Notes: a model not told the origin generated them from the letters alone. DNA of 64,000 nucleotides from Plazaster borealis (GCA_021014325.1 CM037469.1:16639701-16703700), one strand, 5' to 3'; counted from the first letter of the stretch, positions 12,001 through 27,000 are shown. Made by a program: numbers and translations.

Positions 12001-15000
12001 GGTGTGCGTATTTTTCTTTGATAGTATGATGCAATAATATAGTTTGTAGTAAAAAATGTGGCAAATTTGTTTGCTAAAAAAAGGTATACATCAAAAAACT
12101 GTTAAAAATATATGTAAAAGTGCACCCGATTCTTACTTTGTTCCTCCAGCAAAAAGTTATGAAGAAAAACAGCAAGATTTTTTTTATCATTTTGAAAACA
12201 ACTTCAAGAAAAGTTGCTATATATTACCAACAAAATTGAAACATGAAAAATTGTAGTTAAAAATGAACCTGTTAGAGGGACACCAGGGTCAAAAATCAGT
12301 TTTCTGATCCACAAATTAACCGAAAGATAGGGTCCTTTATTACAAGTCTCTAAACTCAGATTAAAACTGTTTAAAATGCCACTGTGTTTGATACCCTTGA
12401 AGTGCATTTTTTGTCAAAATCCAAAAACGTTCGATGACGTCACATTTTAAATGGTCTGTACATTTTTCTACTATGAATTTTCAGGACGTTCCTGAATTTT
12501 GATGATATTCAATCAAATTAGCATTCAGACCTTTTTCGTTTTGCTGTTCGATGACGCCATGTGTCAAATTTTGCTCTTATGATGGAGTATCCAATTAAAT
12601 TGCATTTTAAACCAATTTAACGTAAGGTTAGAGACTTGTAATCTTTCCTCGTTTGAGCTTGGTGACCCTCCTTACTGATACAATTTTCGAGAAGATTTCT
12701 TTTAAGCAGGAACAGCTAAAACAAAGAATTTTACAAACAAGCAGGACAAGCCACTATAATATGGAAAGGTTTGTAGACGACGGTGCAGTTCTGATCAAAC
12801 ATCAACATTTGGGGGCCAAAGTTTTAGAAAGTTTGATAATCGTGGACTATTTCCTCGTTTCCACGCAAGTTAGTTTTGGTTTGTTTTAACCCACGAAGTT
12901 AAAATTACTTACTCTTCTGGACTTATAAACTTTGAGGCATGTTTATAGACACTGTTTGGATGATCTTTGTAAAGCAATGATGCCTCGTATCGAACATGCT
13001 CGTCCTCATCTTCATCAAGGGCCGAGTTGAGGAGGATACCTGCCGCCTGCAAATGGTTAACAAACAAAACTACTTTGATACATCTGTCATGATGTGTTAA
13101 TTTTGAGAATGAATTTGTAAGGTTCGAATTGGAGACACTTTTGTGTGTCTTTTTAGGAGTGTCAGAGACAGGGCTAGTTTAGCTTTCTACCTTATCGTGG
13201 TGGTAGTCTCGCATAGAGTGTAAACCAGCTCTTTTCAGCAGAGGATGGGTGGTGGTCGAGTTGGTATAACTATGGATGTGAGGAAAGGAACGATGGAGGG
13301 CGGCATTGCCGAGAGCTTCGATACACGCTACCGTGTTGTGGTGGAATTCATCCCGTTCATCCTCGGAGAGAGTTGTAACAGTATTACTGTAGCTCCAAGG
13401 ATCTGGCGATTCAAAGAAGGTGCAATTACTGAAGAAAAACTGACATCGTAATTAATTTGTAGTGTTTTAGTGTGGAGAGAGAACTCAAATTAAAATGTGG
13501 TAATTTGCATTTTAATCTCGCCAAAAAATATACCGTGAACACCAAGTTTGTCCTCAATCTTCACAACTATTGCCTCAGCTTGGAATTTGTATCCAGCAGT
13601 CCACAGGTTACCAGCTAAGGCACCGAGTACCATCACAGCAACTCTCTGTATTTCGGGGTCACGTAGTGGCTCTGAAACGAATTAAAATTAAGTGAGTCTA
13701 AGATGCTTTTATTTTTGAGCAGTTCTTAAGTCTAAACTCCGACTTGGAGTATTTACCAATCTATGGAGGGAGTACGGTCCCGGTAGGTCAGATGTAAATG
13801 CATGAAGAAAAACGTGAATAAACAACTTGAATGGCTCACCTGGAAAACGTTGAGGGTTGAAAACAATGTCTTCTAAGGTTTCTAAATAATGCTGTGGACG
13901 GGAAAATGAATAAAATTTAAGGGTTAAGTGATATCTCATATTTTGTGAACAGAACAACATATTATTTGTAGTTAACCAACCTCGTTATACAAATGTTGCT
14001 AATTTCTCTGTTTTGTTTAAAGACATCGTGCAGATATATTTTGAGCTGACGTTCTGTATATTCTAAGAAGAACGATTTTCCCATTAGGTGATTTTTTGCC
14101 AATGGTCAAAAAGAGACAAAAATCACATTGGAAACAGACTAGAAGCGTATACGTACTATACCTTTGATGTAGCTCGAGTGAAGCCAGCAGACGCGATGAG
14201 CAGTCTCTCCACAAGGCCTTTGTTTGGTTTTGGAGACAGGAGGATGAGATCTGCCAGGAGTGACTGTGAAGAGTCGGTTTCCAACGCGGATACAGCATCT
14301 AACATATTAAGTCTGTCTTCCCTGTCACGATGCCGTCTGTAAGAGAACAAAGATCAATATGCCACGTTTCACATGTATGGCAAAAATATCTGAAGTAGAG
14401 TGAAAAACAGTTAAATGCAGCACCATGAGTTAATGTTGTACAACGCCTTTTGATATAATTGATTGGACACTCTAAAAAACTGAAGTGCTAAATTATGCCT
14501 GCTGAGGTCTGTCGTGGTAGCTTGGTGCAAAAATGAGCACCCCAGGGGTAAAACCTGCCAAAGTGCTGAAGAAGACGTGCTGAAAATGAGTGTTGGTTGC
14601 CGAAAGTGCACCTGAAGTCATTTTGATTGGTAAATTTATATCACATGATTAAACATTTGTCAGAATTTGAACACCGTTTTCTGCGGACGCGAGCGATTCA
14701 GAGGCTAGCAGAGCAGAAAAAGGTAAGCAAACAAACAACATTCTCTTATAATGATCGGTATTCTTGCATATATCAAACTGGTCTGAAAAAGCTTTGTAAT
14801 GAAGATTAAACAAAACCCTTGATCTTTCTTGGGCAATTTACCAACATCTGGTTTGGTGGGCAATGCAGCACACCAAGGCTATTTAAACTACGTTACATAT
14901 ATGTACAGTACACTGTCATGACATTATCAGAAAAGAGGGGACAGTAGAACATAAAAAGGAACACAAAGGGAAAAATGCTCTCCTAACATTGGAATCCTTT

Positions 15001-18000
15001 ACATTTTTTCGTGCACTTAGTCTATGGAGAGTGTTAAGTTAGAGGGACAAAGGAAAGTCCTCACATTGATAGCAATACATTGATTTATGTACGTGTACTG
15101 TGTACAGTATTTCATAGTCGACATTCTCCGTTGTCACAGCGCAGTCATATTGACCGATTCCCAGATTTACCTAAATGTATATCGAATTTGTCTTGAAAAT
15201 GTGCAACACAATTGTAATACTTGATTTTTTTTCTTTAGAAATCACAGCACTCTGCAGCTTTCTTGTACTGCTACAACAGTTGCCATCACAACACGAAGGG
15301 AAAAAGAACAATTTTCTTTTCAAGATATTGACAGGCTTTGGCCACATTTCATGAGGTATGTTTTTCATTGATACACCATGTACTGCTCTATGTGTTTTGA
15401 TTACAGCACAACAAACTTCCGTGTGATTTACATGAATGATGGCGTACCACAATTGGCAATCAACCAGAGGCTAACTTCGGCTGGGTTTGGTTCAGTTTTT
15501 TGACTGTTTTGTTTTGTGCCATTTGAAAATAGAATACAATCGGAATTAGGATTATTTTGTGACCCACTCCGCTTCACAATCACGTAACAAAAATAGACAA
15601 GTAATCGTTTAAATTGTGCTACGTGCTGGGGTTTTCAGAAATTATGTAATAGCTTGGTAAATTTTAGTTAAAATATTTAAAACCTTGACAAAACTGTTTA
15701 TTTCACCTTTGATTTGCTTTACCATTTTGGGGATTCTCAAGTTCCAAATGGAATTTTTTTTTAAATCTTGTGTTTTCTTCAAATTTATTTCAAAACCGGT
15801 AAATACATCACGACAAGGGGCATCGAAGGAAGATTCCACCAGTTCTCAACGTCGTGTGTATCAACACTCCGCACGTTATTCACGCGACAGCGTGAACGTA
15901 GAAAAACAGCCCGCCTGGTTTTGGGAATAGGTTACGGCAGACTTGTTTGCGCTGGGGACCCATTCGCTTGAAAACCACGTTTTGGGGTTCTTGTGCAAAC
16001 GCATTTTTGAGGAAATCACCGTGTAGCAAACAAAAAACCAGGTGGGGGTTGCAAAGAAATAGACCTAATTGGAAAAGTTGTAGAAAAGAGAAATTACCCT
16101 TCATTGCTAAATAGGGTCAAGAGCCAAAATTACCAATATACTCATATCCCATATATTATGTCCTTTTTCGCAGAAGACGAACATACTCAGTATTAAAAAG
16201 ACACAAAATGTTACAATAGCAGAATATACCAGTAGACCATAATTTCAATCGTCCACCTGAAACAATTATTTGCTACGAAAGCCCTGTCGTGCCATGTACT
16301 GAAATACTGTTATCAGCGGAAAGTATTTCGTAGTAACTGATAAATAATTTGTTTCGAATTCATATTTATTTCGAATTCATTATTCGTTATTACAAATTAG
16401 CAATCCGTTATAACAAATTAAGTAATTCGTAATGAGTTAATAATCGTTAAAACTGATGAATTAATTTGTCATTATGAATTAACAATTTGTTTTTTGCGAA
16501 TTCATAATCTATTATAATGAATTAAGTAATTCGTTATAATTAACGAATTAAGTAATTCGTTATAACGAACCTACAATTTGCCTACCGTCATGGTTAAATC
16601 CATTGAGTTATAACGAATTTAGTAAATTGGCCTACCTCCATGGCGCGACATGGCCGTGTTTAAATTGATGACTTCAGATTTCCAGAACGCCAACAAGTTC
16701 TATAGTTCACATTGTCCTTGTATTTAGTCAACGGCCTAAACCGCAGCGGAAATCATCATTTCGCTTTACTTACAATAACGTCTGAGACCTGTTCCTTGAT
16801 ATCAGCGGTTAGTTCGCTTTACGAAAGAACGTGAGGGACTTGTTCCTTGGTAGGAGGGGTTAGTTTGCTTTACGTATTAACCTGTGAGACCTGTTCCTTG
16901 ATATGAGCAATAAGTTCGCTGTACGTACTAACTTGCGAGACGTGTTCCTTGATATGAGCGGTTAGTTCGCTGTACATATTAACTTGTGAGACCTGTGCCC
17001 TTATGGGGTTTAGTTCTCTTATTTACGTACTGACTTATGAGACCTGTTCCTTGAAGTGAACGGTTAGTTCGCTTTACGTACTAACTTATTAGACATGTGA
17101 ATTGATATATAGGAAAGTTCGCGTTACGTACTAACTTGTGAGACCTATTCCTTGATATGAGGGTACGTAGTTCACTTTACGTACACTTTACGTACTATGA
17201 GACCTGATATTTGATATACTGGTTATTTCGCTTTCAAACTGTACTTGTGAGACCTGTTCCTTGACATGAGGAGTAGTTCACTTTACATAATAACTTCTGA
17301 GACCTGTTCCTTAAATGAGGGGTATTTTTCTTTGCGTAATAACTTGTAAGACCTGTTCCTTGATATGAGGGTTAGTTCACTTTATTAGTAGGGTCATATC
17401 TTTGGATTCCGTGACCATTTTTTTGCTACCTTTTTTTCTTGATGGATTTGACTTCAGGAACCATTTAAAAGGAAAATAAGCTCCTATGTACCTCTGAAAT
17501 GTGATAGGAACTTTTTTATAGCGCAATATTCAAAATGGCCGCCGACGCCATCTTGAAAAACATAAATTGTAATAGCTCTGGCACCAGATGACCTAGTCGG
17601 ACAAAAGAGATGTCCTTTTTCATTATATCTGGCATGACAAATCCACTGGAGTGGTAATTGTAAGGTTTGGGGACCATCTTGACCTCTAAATCCAAGATGG
17701 CCGCCGTCGCCATCTTGAAAAACATAACTTGCATTAGCTCTGGCACCAGATGACCTAGACAGACAAAAAAGATGTCATTTTCCAATATATTTAGCATTAC
17801 AAATCTACTGGAATGGTTATTGTAGAGTTTGGGGATCATCCACATCTCCTAAATCCAAGATGGCCGCCGTCGCCATCTTGAAAAACATAACTTTCATCAG
17901 CTTTGGCACCAGAAGAACTATACGAGAAAATAGGGTGTCGATTTCCACTATTCATGGCATTACAAATCCGCTGGAATGGTAATTGTAGAGTTTGGGATCA

Positions 18001-21000
18001 TCCTGACCTCCAAATTCAAGATGGCCGCCGTCGCCATCTTGAAAATTAATGTGCAAACTCTGGCACAAGAAGAGCTATATAGAACAAATAGAGTGTCATT
18101 TTCCACTATTTCTGGCATTACAAATTATTTTAAAAATGTTTTTCATAGTTGATTGATTGATTGAAAAATGATGTTGCTGTCCAATTCAGTGACACTCCAA
18201 CACTGTTGACTTGAGATAAACATAAAACCGTAAAAGTGTTTTTACATGTTTTATGGGTATGGGTCAGCGTCTGGGTATTATGTTCGTATTTTGTCAAGTT
18301 GACTGGGGTGGTTGGCGAACATAAAAGGACCAGAAGAACCGGTTGACAAATGTGTCAGGAAAATTCTTGTGGGGGGGGAGACTGCGGGGATCTTTGTTCA
18401 GATCCTCTTTGTTATAGCAATAACAAGTTTTCATGCCTACTTGGCACTCATCAGTTGCGTGTGGGTGATTCTATATTCGAATATGTAAGTCTCATGTCTT
18501 GTGAAAGACATTAGTTAGTGTATTCCGCTTAGGTTCAGGTAAGATGTATAATAAATCCGAATGAGGACTTTTAAACCTGATTTGAGTTTTCAGTATAAGT
18601 GACCTGTTCCTCCAGTAAGGAGATTAGGATGTTTAGTGTTTCGTCCGGGTCTAGAAAACCCGAATCATCAGGGGGTGGAGCGAGCTGTTTGGGGGTGGCC
18701 CGGTTTAGTTTTGCTCTGATCAACTTTTCCCTTATGTTTTGATCTTTTCTGTGTACGCAATGAAAGGAGGATCTGGAAAGATCTCCGAAAGTGTTTCATG
18801 GTTGCGTATTAGAGACCAATGTTGTTTGATGGATTTGTTTAGGTCACTTTGGTTGATGTACGGGTTGTATGTCTTACTAAAAACCAATGGAGTTTTGCTT
18901 TCTGCATTTCTCTGCTGTTTGTGAATCAAATTTGATCGGTCTTTGTGTGATACTTTTGTTGTGGTTTTGTTTATCTCTGAGAAACTGCAGCCTCTTGCAG
19001 TTAGCTTTTCAGAGAAGTTATTGACTTCGAGTAGGAAATCATCTTCGTTATTTGTGTTTATGGCATAGCGAAGTGTTTCTCCGAAGAAGGAAATAATCCA
19101 CAAATTCTGATAGGACTTGAACATCCACTTATTATAGGTCTCCCAACAAAAGGCGTGCCCGCGGGTGGTGTTTTGTGTATTTTCGGGAGAAAATTTATGA
19201 TAGGTGGCGTGTCGTGGCCGAGCGGATAAGAACACCGAACTCAAGCTCTGGTGTTTCTGATCAGCAGAGTGTGGGTTCGAATCCCGGTCGTGACACTTGT
19301 GTCCTTAAGCAAGACACTTAACCACATGCTTCGTCCTTCGGATGGGACGTTAAGCCGTAGGTCCCGTGTGTTGTGTAATGCACGTAAAAGAACCCAGTGC
19401 ACTTATCGCAAAGAGAAGGGGTTCGCCCCGGTGTTCCTGGTTTGATTGGCTGCATATTGCGCCACAGCACCTTGTAAACCATTACATGGTGCTATGTAAA
19501 GGAATAGGGCTCATACTTCAACACGTAACTCCACTTACCTTGTAGGAAAAATACTGAGCGCTTTGAGACACACATCGGGAGTATAAATCGCTATATAAGA
19601 ACTGCATTATTATTATTATTATAGGGCAGTTGCCTGGTTGCGAGAGTGGATCAAGATAAGCCAATCCTGTCTGGTCATATTTCTGAGCTGGTTGCGCAAT
19701 CGAATAAGAGCCAATTGGTATTTTGTGGCTTCCAAATAACTTTCCAGTGTCGCACATTGTGTTGAAATTGGACGCCATTTTGAGGGTGGTTTGAATGGTC
19801 GAGCCTTGGTAGGTTTGTTCTGCATTAGGAAAGCAATTCTCATTCTTCTTTGGAAGATGTTGAAATCACTCAGGATGTTTAACAAAGAGGAGTACTGATT
19901 TATATTGCTTATAAATAATATACTTGGGAATGCCGTATTATATTATTATAATAAATATTATATTAAAAATCAACGTAGTCATGAAAATCTCTCCTTGGAA
20001 AAAGTGGTGGTCCTGAAAAGGACCGGTTGGTTTATTAAAGAGGTTGTTCTGTCTCCAACTCCTCCGCCTGGAACTTGTACTCCACGAGTGTGTGCTGGAC
20101 CAGAAGCAAGGATGCCTTTGAAGTGAGTCTGTTCCAATTCTCCGTAAAGGATGGTTGGGAGGTGAGACCCTTGTGTGGATGCGGTGGCCCTGCTGTGTTC
20201 CGGAAGTATGCCGGCAGTTTGTTTGACGCTATGGCTTGGCCAAAAGTGGTGACTTGGTGTGTAATGTGGCTCGTAGCGGCTGTTAAAATGTTAACTGGCT
20301 CCGCTAAGAGTTTTACGTGGTTGAAGTATTTTTCGGCAAGTTTGATGCGTGGAGCAGGGGTTTCACTTTGAAATTCTTCCCTGATATCAAACGACGTGAT
20401 TAGTGAATCCTCCAACTGGTCGATGAGAGGGAGTTGTCCGCAGGTGAAATCGCTGATGATGGAGGAAGCTGGCGATGAAGGCTGATCTTGAGTGCTTGAG
20501 CAGGATGGCTGAGGGCTGGACTTTGGGCGTCGTTTAAACGATTTGCTCAGTTTGGTATAACAAAGAGGATCCGAACAAATATCCTCGCGGTCTCCCCCAA
20601 AATAATAATTTTCCTGACACATTTGTCAACCGGTTCGTCTGGTCCTTTTTATGTTCGCCAACCACCCCAGTCAACTTGATAAAATACGAACATAATACAC
20701 AGACGCTAAACCATACCCATAAAACATGTAAAAACACTTTTACTGTTTTATGTTTATCTCAAGTCAACAGTGTTAGAGTGTCACTGAATTGGACAGCACC
20801 ATCATTTTTCAATCAAATGATTTGGAGGTTAAGATGATCCCCAGACTCTACAATTACCATTCCAGTAGATTTGTCATGCCAAATATACTGGAAAAAGACA
20901 TCTCTTTTGTCTATCTAGGTCATCTGGTGCCAGAGCTATTGAAAGCTATGTTTTCAAGATGGCGATGGCGGCCATCTTGGATTTAAAGATCAAGATGGTT

Positions 21001-24000
21001 CCCAAACCTTAAAATTACCACTCCAGTGAATTTGTCATGCCAGATATAGTGGAAAAAGACATCTCTTTTGTCTGTCTAGGTCATCTGGTGCCAGAGCTAT
21101 TGAAAGCTATGTTTTTCAAGATGGCGATGGCGGCCATCTTGGATTTAGGAGATGTGGATGATCCCCAAACTCTACAATAACCATTCCAGTAGATTTGTAA
21201 TGCTAAATATATTGGAAAAGGACATCTTTTTTGTCTGTCTAGGTCATCTGGTGCCAGAGCTAATGCAAGTTATGTTTTTCAAGATGGCGACGGCGGCCAT
21301 CTTGGATTTAGAGGTCAAGATGGTCCCCAAACCTTACAATTACCACTCCAGTGGATTTGTCATGCCAGATATAATGAAAAAGGACATCTCTTTTGTCCGA
21401 CTAGGTCATCTGGTGCCAGAGCTATTACAATTTATGTTTTTCAAGATGGCGTCGGCGGCCATTTTGAATATTGCGCTATAAAAAAAGTTCCTATCACATT
21501 TCAGAGGTACATAGGAGCTTATTTTCCTTTTAAATGGTTCCTGAAGTCAAATCCATCAAGAAAAAAAGGTAGCAAAAAAATGGTCACGGAATCCAAAGAT
21601 ATGACCCTACTATATGTACTAACTTGTGAGACCTGTTCCTTGATATGGGGGGTTAGTTCACTTTGTGTACTAACTTGTGAGACCTGTTCCTTGATATGAG
21701 GGTTAGTTCACTTTATATACTAACTTGTGAGACCAGTTCCTTCGCATGAGGGGTTGTTTCTCTTTGCATACTAACTTCTGAGACCTGTTCCTTGATATGA
21801 GGGGTAGTTAATTGTTTTACGTACTTATCTGTGAGACCTGTTCCTAGTTTGCATTACGTACTACTTCCTGAGACCTGTTCCTTGATGTGAGGAGTAGTTC
21901 GCTTTAGGTACTAACTCGCGAGACCTGTTTCTTGATATGAGGGGTAGTTTGCTTTATAAACTAACTTGTGAGAACTGTTACTTGATATGTGGCTTAGTTT
22001 GCTTTACGAACTGACTTATGAGACCTGTTCAGTTTAAGTGTCAGTATCGGATTGAAGGTTAGGTTTAGGTTTGATAGGCACATTTAAAGTCAAAATAAGG
22101 GCATGTCAAAGGTGAATTGTCTTCTATCTCGAGGTCAGACCATTTTTAAAGGTCTGGAACGCTTAATCAAAGCAAAACTACAAGGAACAGCTTTGTGTTT
22201 GTTCACAAACACCTAATGTCTAGTTATTATTATTTTTACAACAGAACGTAAGTTAACAATTTTAATTAAATCCTTGACCTATCGTTTTATTGAAAACTTA
22301 ATATTTTACAAAAAGGAACAAATCCCATTTAATGTCCCATGTCTGATTTTTTTTTTTTTTTGGGGGGGGGGATTACTGTTAAAGAAATCCAATGACGGAT
22401 CCGTACAAAGAGTGAATACACACACACACCCACAAACATGTTTGTAAATCCCGCTTACCGAGGACTTATCTTTGTTCTCCCATTGTTTGGACATATTTTT
22501 TTTTAGCGACGTCCCCATTGGGTTTGTACACGAAAACGAAGCGAGGACGTCCTCGCTCTGTCAAACACCTGGATCCCTTTTGTTAAAGTCCTCGGTTTGA
22601 ACGGATAGACACGCTCACACACACACACACATCCTTGTGGGGTCCAAAACACAACAGAACAATGGACCCCACAAGGGATTCTTTGTTAAACTTGTACCCC
22701 ACAGGGGAATTCAACAGAAAAGGGAATAATAGAACAATAATAGCAGGACCCCACAAGTCACCACCTGTGAGGGTGTGTGGGTATGTCCACACACACACAC
22801 ACATTCTATTTTTTACATCCCTGTGGAGACATCTTTTGTCCCTGTAGTTAAGAACCTCCCATAGACTTTGTACACAAAATTCCTTGTGGAGCACCCAAGT
22901 CTTTAGAATTCCCCTATGGAGACCTTTTGTTTTCCCTTTTCTGTTTTGTTCTCGGTCTCCATAAGGTAGTGAATATGAAGGCACACACACACACATGATT
23001 GGATAGGATGTTGTGTACCACTACGTGTGATAAAACGTCGAAACGAAAGAACACTAGAACGAAACTGAAAGCCGAATAGTTTATACAAAAATAGCTTCAC
23101 AGATTTTGTTTGGTTTCGTTTTTCATATCCTTTTATTCATTTTAGATTGTGTATGTGCAAATACCTGGAGAGTGGAAGTTGATACAAAAGTTTGACAATC
23201 TCAGCAAGTTGCCGTCCATCAATGTTGAACCTCAGGGTATGCACGAGATCCTGAAAACAATGACTCCGCTCATTGGAACCTGCCACAGAACGACATTATA
23301 TCACTTTGGTTAACTTTAAAAAAAATGCTATCAATCAAAACGATCCCTGCTTAAAATGTTTTACTGCGAGATATAAGTCTCAACAGACTATCTCCCCGTT
23401 TGAACAATTTGTTTGTGAATCTCCTGTATGACAAGGAAGCAAAGTTGCAGACTTCTTCAGAATGAAAATAAAGTTTTTCAATAATATCCATATTTATTAT
23501 CAGCCTATACTTGTGTTTAACTTAAATTTAGCCCATTTGACTTTATGGACTACTATGGACATGTACATATGGTAGCTGGGCTCATAATATCCATACCTTC
23601 CATTGGCGCGTTCCTCATGCACGTCAGGTTACCAGACACCATGTCCGTCAATGTTGTAATGTCATCAATCAGGTGTTGTCTGTCTGGTAACTACATAAAC
23701 AATGAATAATGAAAAAAGATAAGATGAAGGGGATTGTTTAGATAAGAATACTATGTAGACATAGTGAATTCAATATATGCAATGTTAAAAAAAGGTTGTT
23801 GTTTTTTAGTATGGTACCGATCTTTACCGGAAACAACCCCAATAAGGTCAATTAAGCCATTTTGCCAAGTTCTCTTTTTGCAACAACAATAGTGAAAACC
23901 GCTTACAATTTGCATAAAAAGGTGTCAGGATTTTTTAATTTCAAGCCTCACTTTAACTAATTTATTAATATGTGTTGGGTTTGTTTTTACAAGAGAAACA

Positions 24001-27000
24001 CAGCATGGATAAACCATAATGATAATTTTGTACAGAGCAGATGACAAATTTGATATTTTGTTCAGCTATGTTATTTTGTGCACAATATTTACCTTATTCA
24101 TTTGAATTGTATCAGTTACAAGATCTCTATCAGTGGGCGGGGCTAGAGAAAGGGAGTATATCTCACGCACGAATGTCAGCTGCCCATCTGAAATAGTTTG
24201 CATCTCTGGAAAGTCTGAAAAAAAGACGATGGACTAAAAAAAATTAATTGGTATGTCGTTCAGTAAATTCAAATTGTAGACGTGTTGTCATTAAGTCCAG
24301 TAGCTAAATAAAGCACAGATACGTAATACATTTCAGCACATTAGCTAATTAACAAGACATTTTGTAGAAAAAAGAAAAACATATAATTTACCAAACCCTT
24401 CTTTGTTCGTATTCTCCTGAAACTGATCCTGAAACCTGAAAACAGAAAAAGCAACGATAAAATACAAAATAAGATGCAGGGGAACTGAAATGTGTGTAGG
24501 CATCAGTGTAATAATGATTTGATGTCATGTGTGTATACGTACACTCATCTGCAAGAATTACCAGTGAGTCACCTTCAGCTTTTACTTACCTTGCGGTAAG
24601 TGATGGGCCAAATTTCATAAAAGAAGCTAACCACACTAACATTATGCTTATACTAGAATAAGGTTACCAGCAGCCAAAATACTATTCCACATGCACTATT
24701 TGTAACTAATATCCTGCTTATTTCTGCTTCGCATAAAAGTGTAAGCATTAGTAGCAGATCTTCAAAATTGGGCCCTGGTTATGTAATAAAAAGTCTATAA
24801 CAGAGAACGCCCGGACGGTTAAAATGTGTAGAATTTATGACGGCAATGTGCACACATTTTCTTTGTTGTTTTCAAGTTTGTTGTCGTTAGACATGTTAAC
24901 TCAGAACAAATTCATTTAACTTACTCCTTTGTTGATTCTCTTGGAGCTTCGAAGTGATCCAGGATCTTTACGAGAGTCGGTAGCTTCATACCGGGGTGAT
25001 AATGAATCTCCTGCAAAGCCCAAAACATCGCATTAACATACAATTCACAACCAATTTCCAATTGATTCGTAGATTTTTCTCAGTTTAGATTTCTTTTGTG
25101 GTCCTCATGAATTACAGATTTGCACCGTTTTGAGCAGTTAAATATTGTTGACGTTATGGTTTTGTTGCATGAAAAAAGTACGATTGCCGTGCCGTTAAGC
25201 TTAATACAACCTTGGAATGAATACATCGGCAGAAAGGAGATGAAATGAGCCATAGTTAAAAACAATCTTGACTTATTTTTATAGTTTGAAGATCAACGAA
25301 ATAATAATATCTTAGTCGACAGAGGTCGCCCTTCACATGCCTGCCAGACGCCTTATTTTGATACCTTTTGATGTTTGGATTTCCCGTACGGTATCGGGTG
25401 TGTTTTTCTGGTTTTTGTGAAGACGATGATGCCATCATTGTCTGATGACATCCGGGCATTGTATGACGACTCGTGGTGACCCTCGTGACCTGTTTCGTTG
25501 CAATCGTAGCTCCATTCAGGCTGCCACTCAGTCTGTGTAATTTTGGCGGGAGAAACAAGGAAATTGTTTTACGAAACCTTTATAGCTCCAAATGTATAGC
25601 TGTTTGTTTCATATTGATTGCATTATCAAAATCCTGTTAAACCATGTTCGATTATATAAAACTACTGCCCACCGTGTCGTCAGGAGGGTGTTGTAGATTT
25701 GCAGCCAATAGGCTCGCCATACCCTTCTTGACTGCTATCACGTGCTCACTCTCACCACGTGGGTAGAAAACGTGACCAACCGTTCCATTTTCACTGATTT
25801 CAAATGAAAACCTAAAAAAAGAGAAACATAGAACAATTTCATAATTGAAAGAGCATTTTTAAAGTGATAAACAATTGGTCATAATTTAAAATGCTCCAGA
25901 TGGTATTGCCAAACACAATTTGAATGCTGCTTCATATCTGAATCCATAAAGGGATGTATACGTTTGGTAACTGGAACCCACTGTTTGTCAAAATCCTATA
26001 TATTGTCGCGGTCCCCCGCTGCTAAAATAGAATGGCTCTAGAATGGAAAAGGTCGTGTGTTCGAATCCCACACGAGTAATTGCCTGTGATATTTTCACAG
26101 GACTCGGGAAAGTACTGAGTATACAGTGCTTCACACACATCGGTGTATGGTTAAAAACCAAATATAATTAAAAAAATCCATATAGTTGTAGATATTTTTA
26201 CCTTTAACCTGTGAAAAGTGGTTGCGTTTTTGAGATATTGCCGAAAATCTGGAGCGGTAATTTCCACGCAGGAAGAATAATCGGCAATTGGAATGAACAA
26301 TCAGAGAAACTGTCAGTAACGCTTATCAGACTCAAATTTTTGGGGATAAAAAGTGATATCTTTTATCCATAACGCATTACTTCGAAGTGAAAGGTTTCTC
26401 AACCGCATTTCACTATACAAAGCTGCTGTACTTCTTACCAAGTAAGTTTGTATTGCCATTAATTTTCAGAGTTATTACCAACCGTATACAGTCCTTTAAT
26501 GAAGGCATGTGCCATTAATCATAAAACATTTTGCTTATTTCGCCAATTTCTAAAAATTGCAATGACCTGAGGAGCCAAAGTACTTGGTATCATAGACTGT
26601 ACCATTCCACATATCTAGGGCGGACAAATGTTTTGCAGTAATAATGACTAAGTGCATTATCCCATGTCAAAAACAGACCTACCCAGATCAAACCCCCTGA
26701 TAAGTGGATCTGTTCCTGTCACCAAAAAAAATCCCAAACATGTACTCTCTGTCAGATTAGATGGCATTCCTCATGCGAGGGTCTCACTAATCGATTATGT
26801 CCAATTGAGGTAATTGCCCAAGTCAATCCCCACATAAACGATACGCATGATATATTGTTCAACCAAAACCATTGTTGTCAGGGAAACTAACAAACTTCCC
26901 AGCAAGTATCTCAAAATATTGTATACAAATTTGAAATAACACCAAGTCGGTCTTTGTTAGAATGAGTTAGAATGGAAAAAAGGCTTATAAATTGTTCAGA

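Larger units (their letters stand above)
17386..21612. mobile_element. Foldback element 1 with about 1.05-kb inverted arms
   Basis: Ends are TAGTAGGGTCATATCTTTGG and its inverse. Flanking 'tat' on both sides looks like a 3-bp target duplication. Arms 17386-18420 and 20560-21612 pair along their length, and each carries four subrepeats of about 160 bp with a CAAGATGG...CCATCTTG palindrome. The core holds decayed Penelope-like retroelement coding sequence on the minus strand and a SINE. It interrupts a minisatellite. Confidence 0.8.

Noticed and set aside
13977..14062. Possible extra LLTP exon between exons 11 and 12
   Set aside because: Exons 11 and 12 already join in phase 0 and read well together. 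The candidate fits phase only in a frame with a poor sequence and a weak donor.
16780..17385. CRISPR-like array
   Set aside because: Units are contiguous, imperfect and without unique spacers in an animal genome; it is a minisatellite.
18732..19244. Host gene from the 170-codon open frame
   Set aside because: Carries Penelope-like RT linker motifs, is frameshifted, and recurs in a second element.
22583..23000. 137-codon Val/Cys-rich frame
   Set aside because: Generated by (CA)n tracts.
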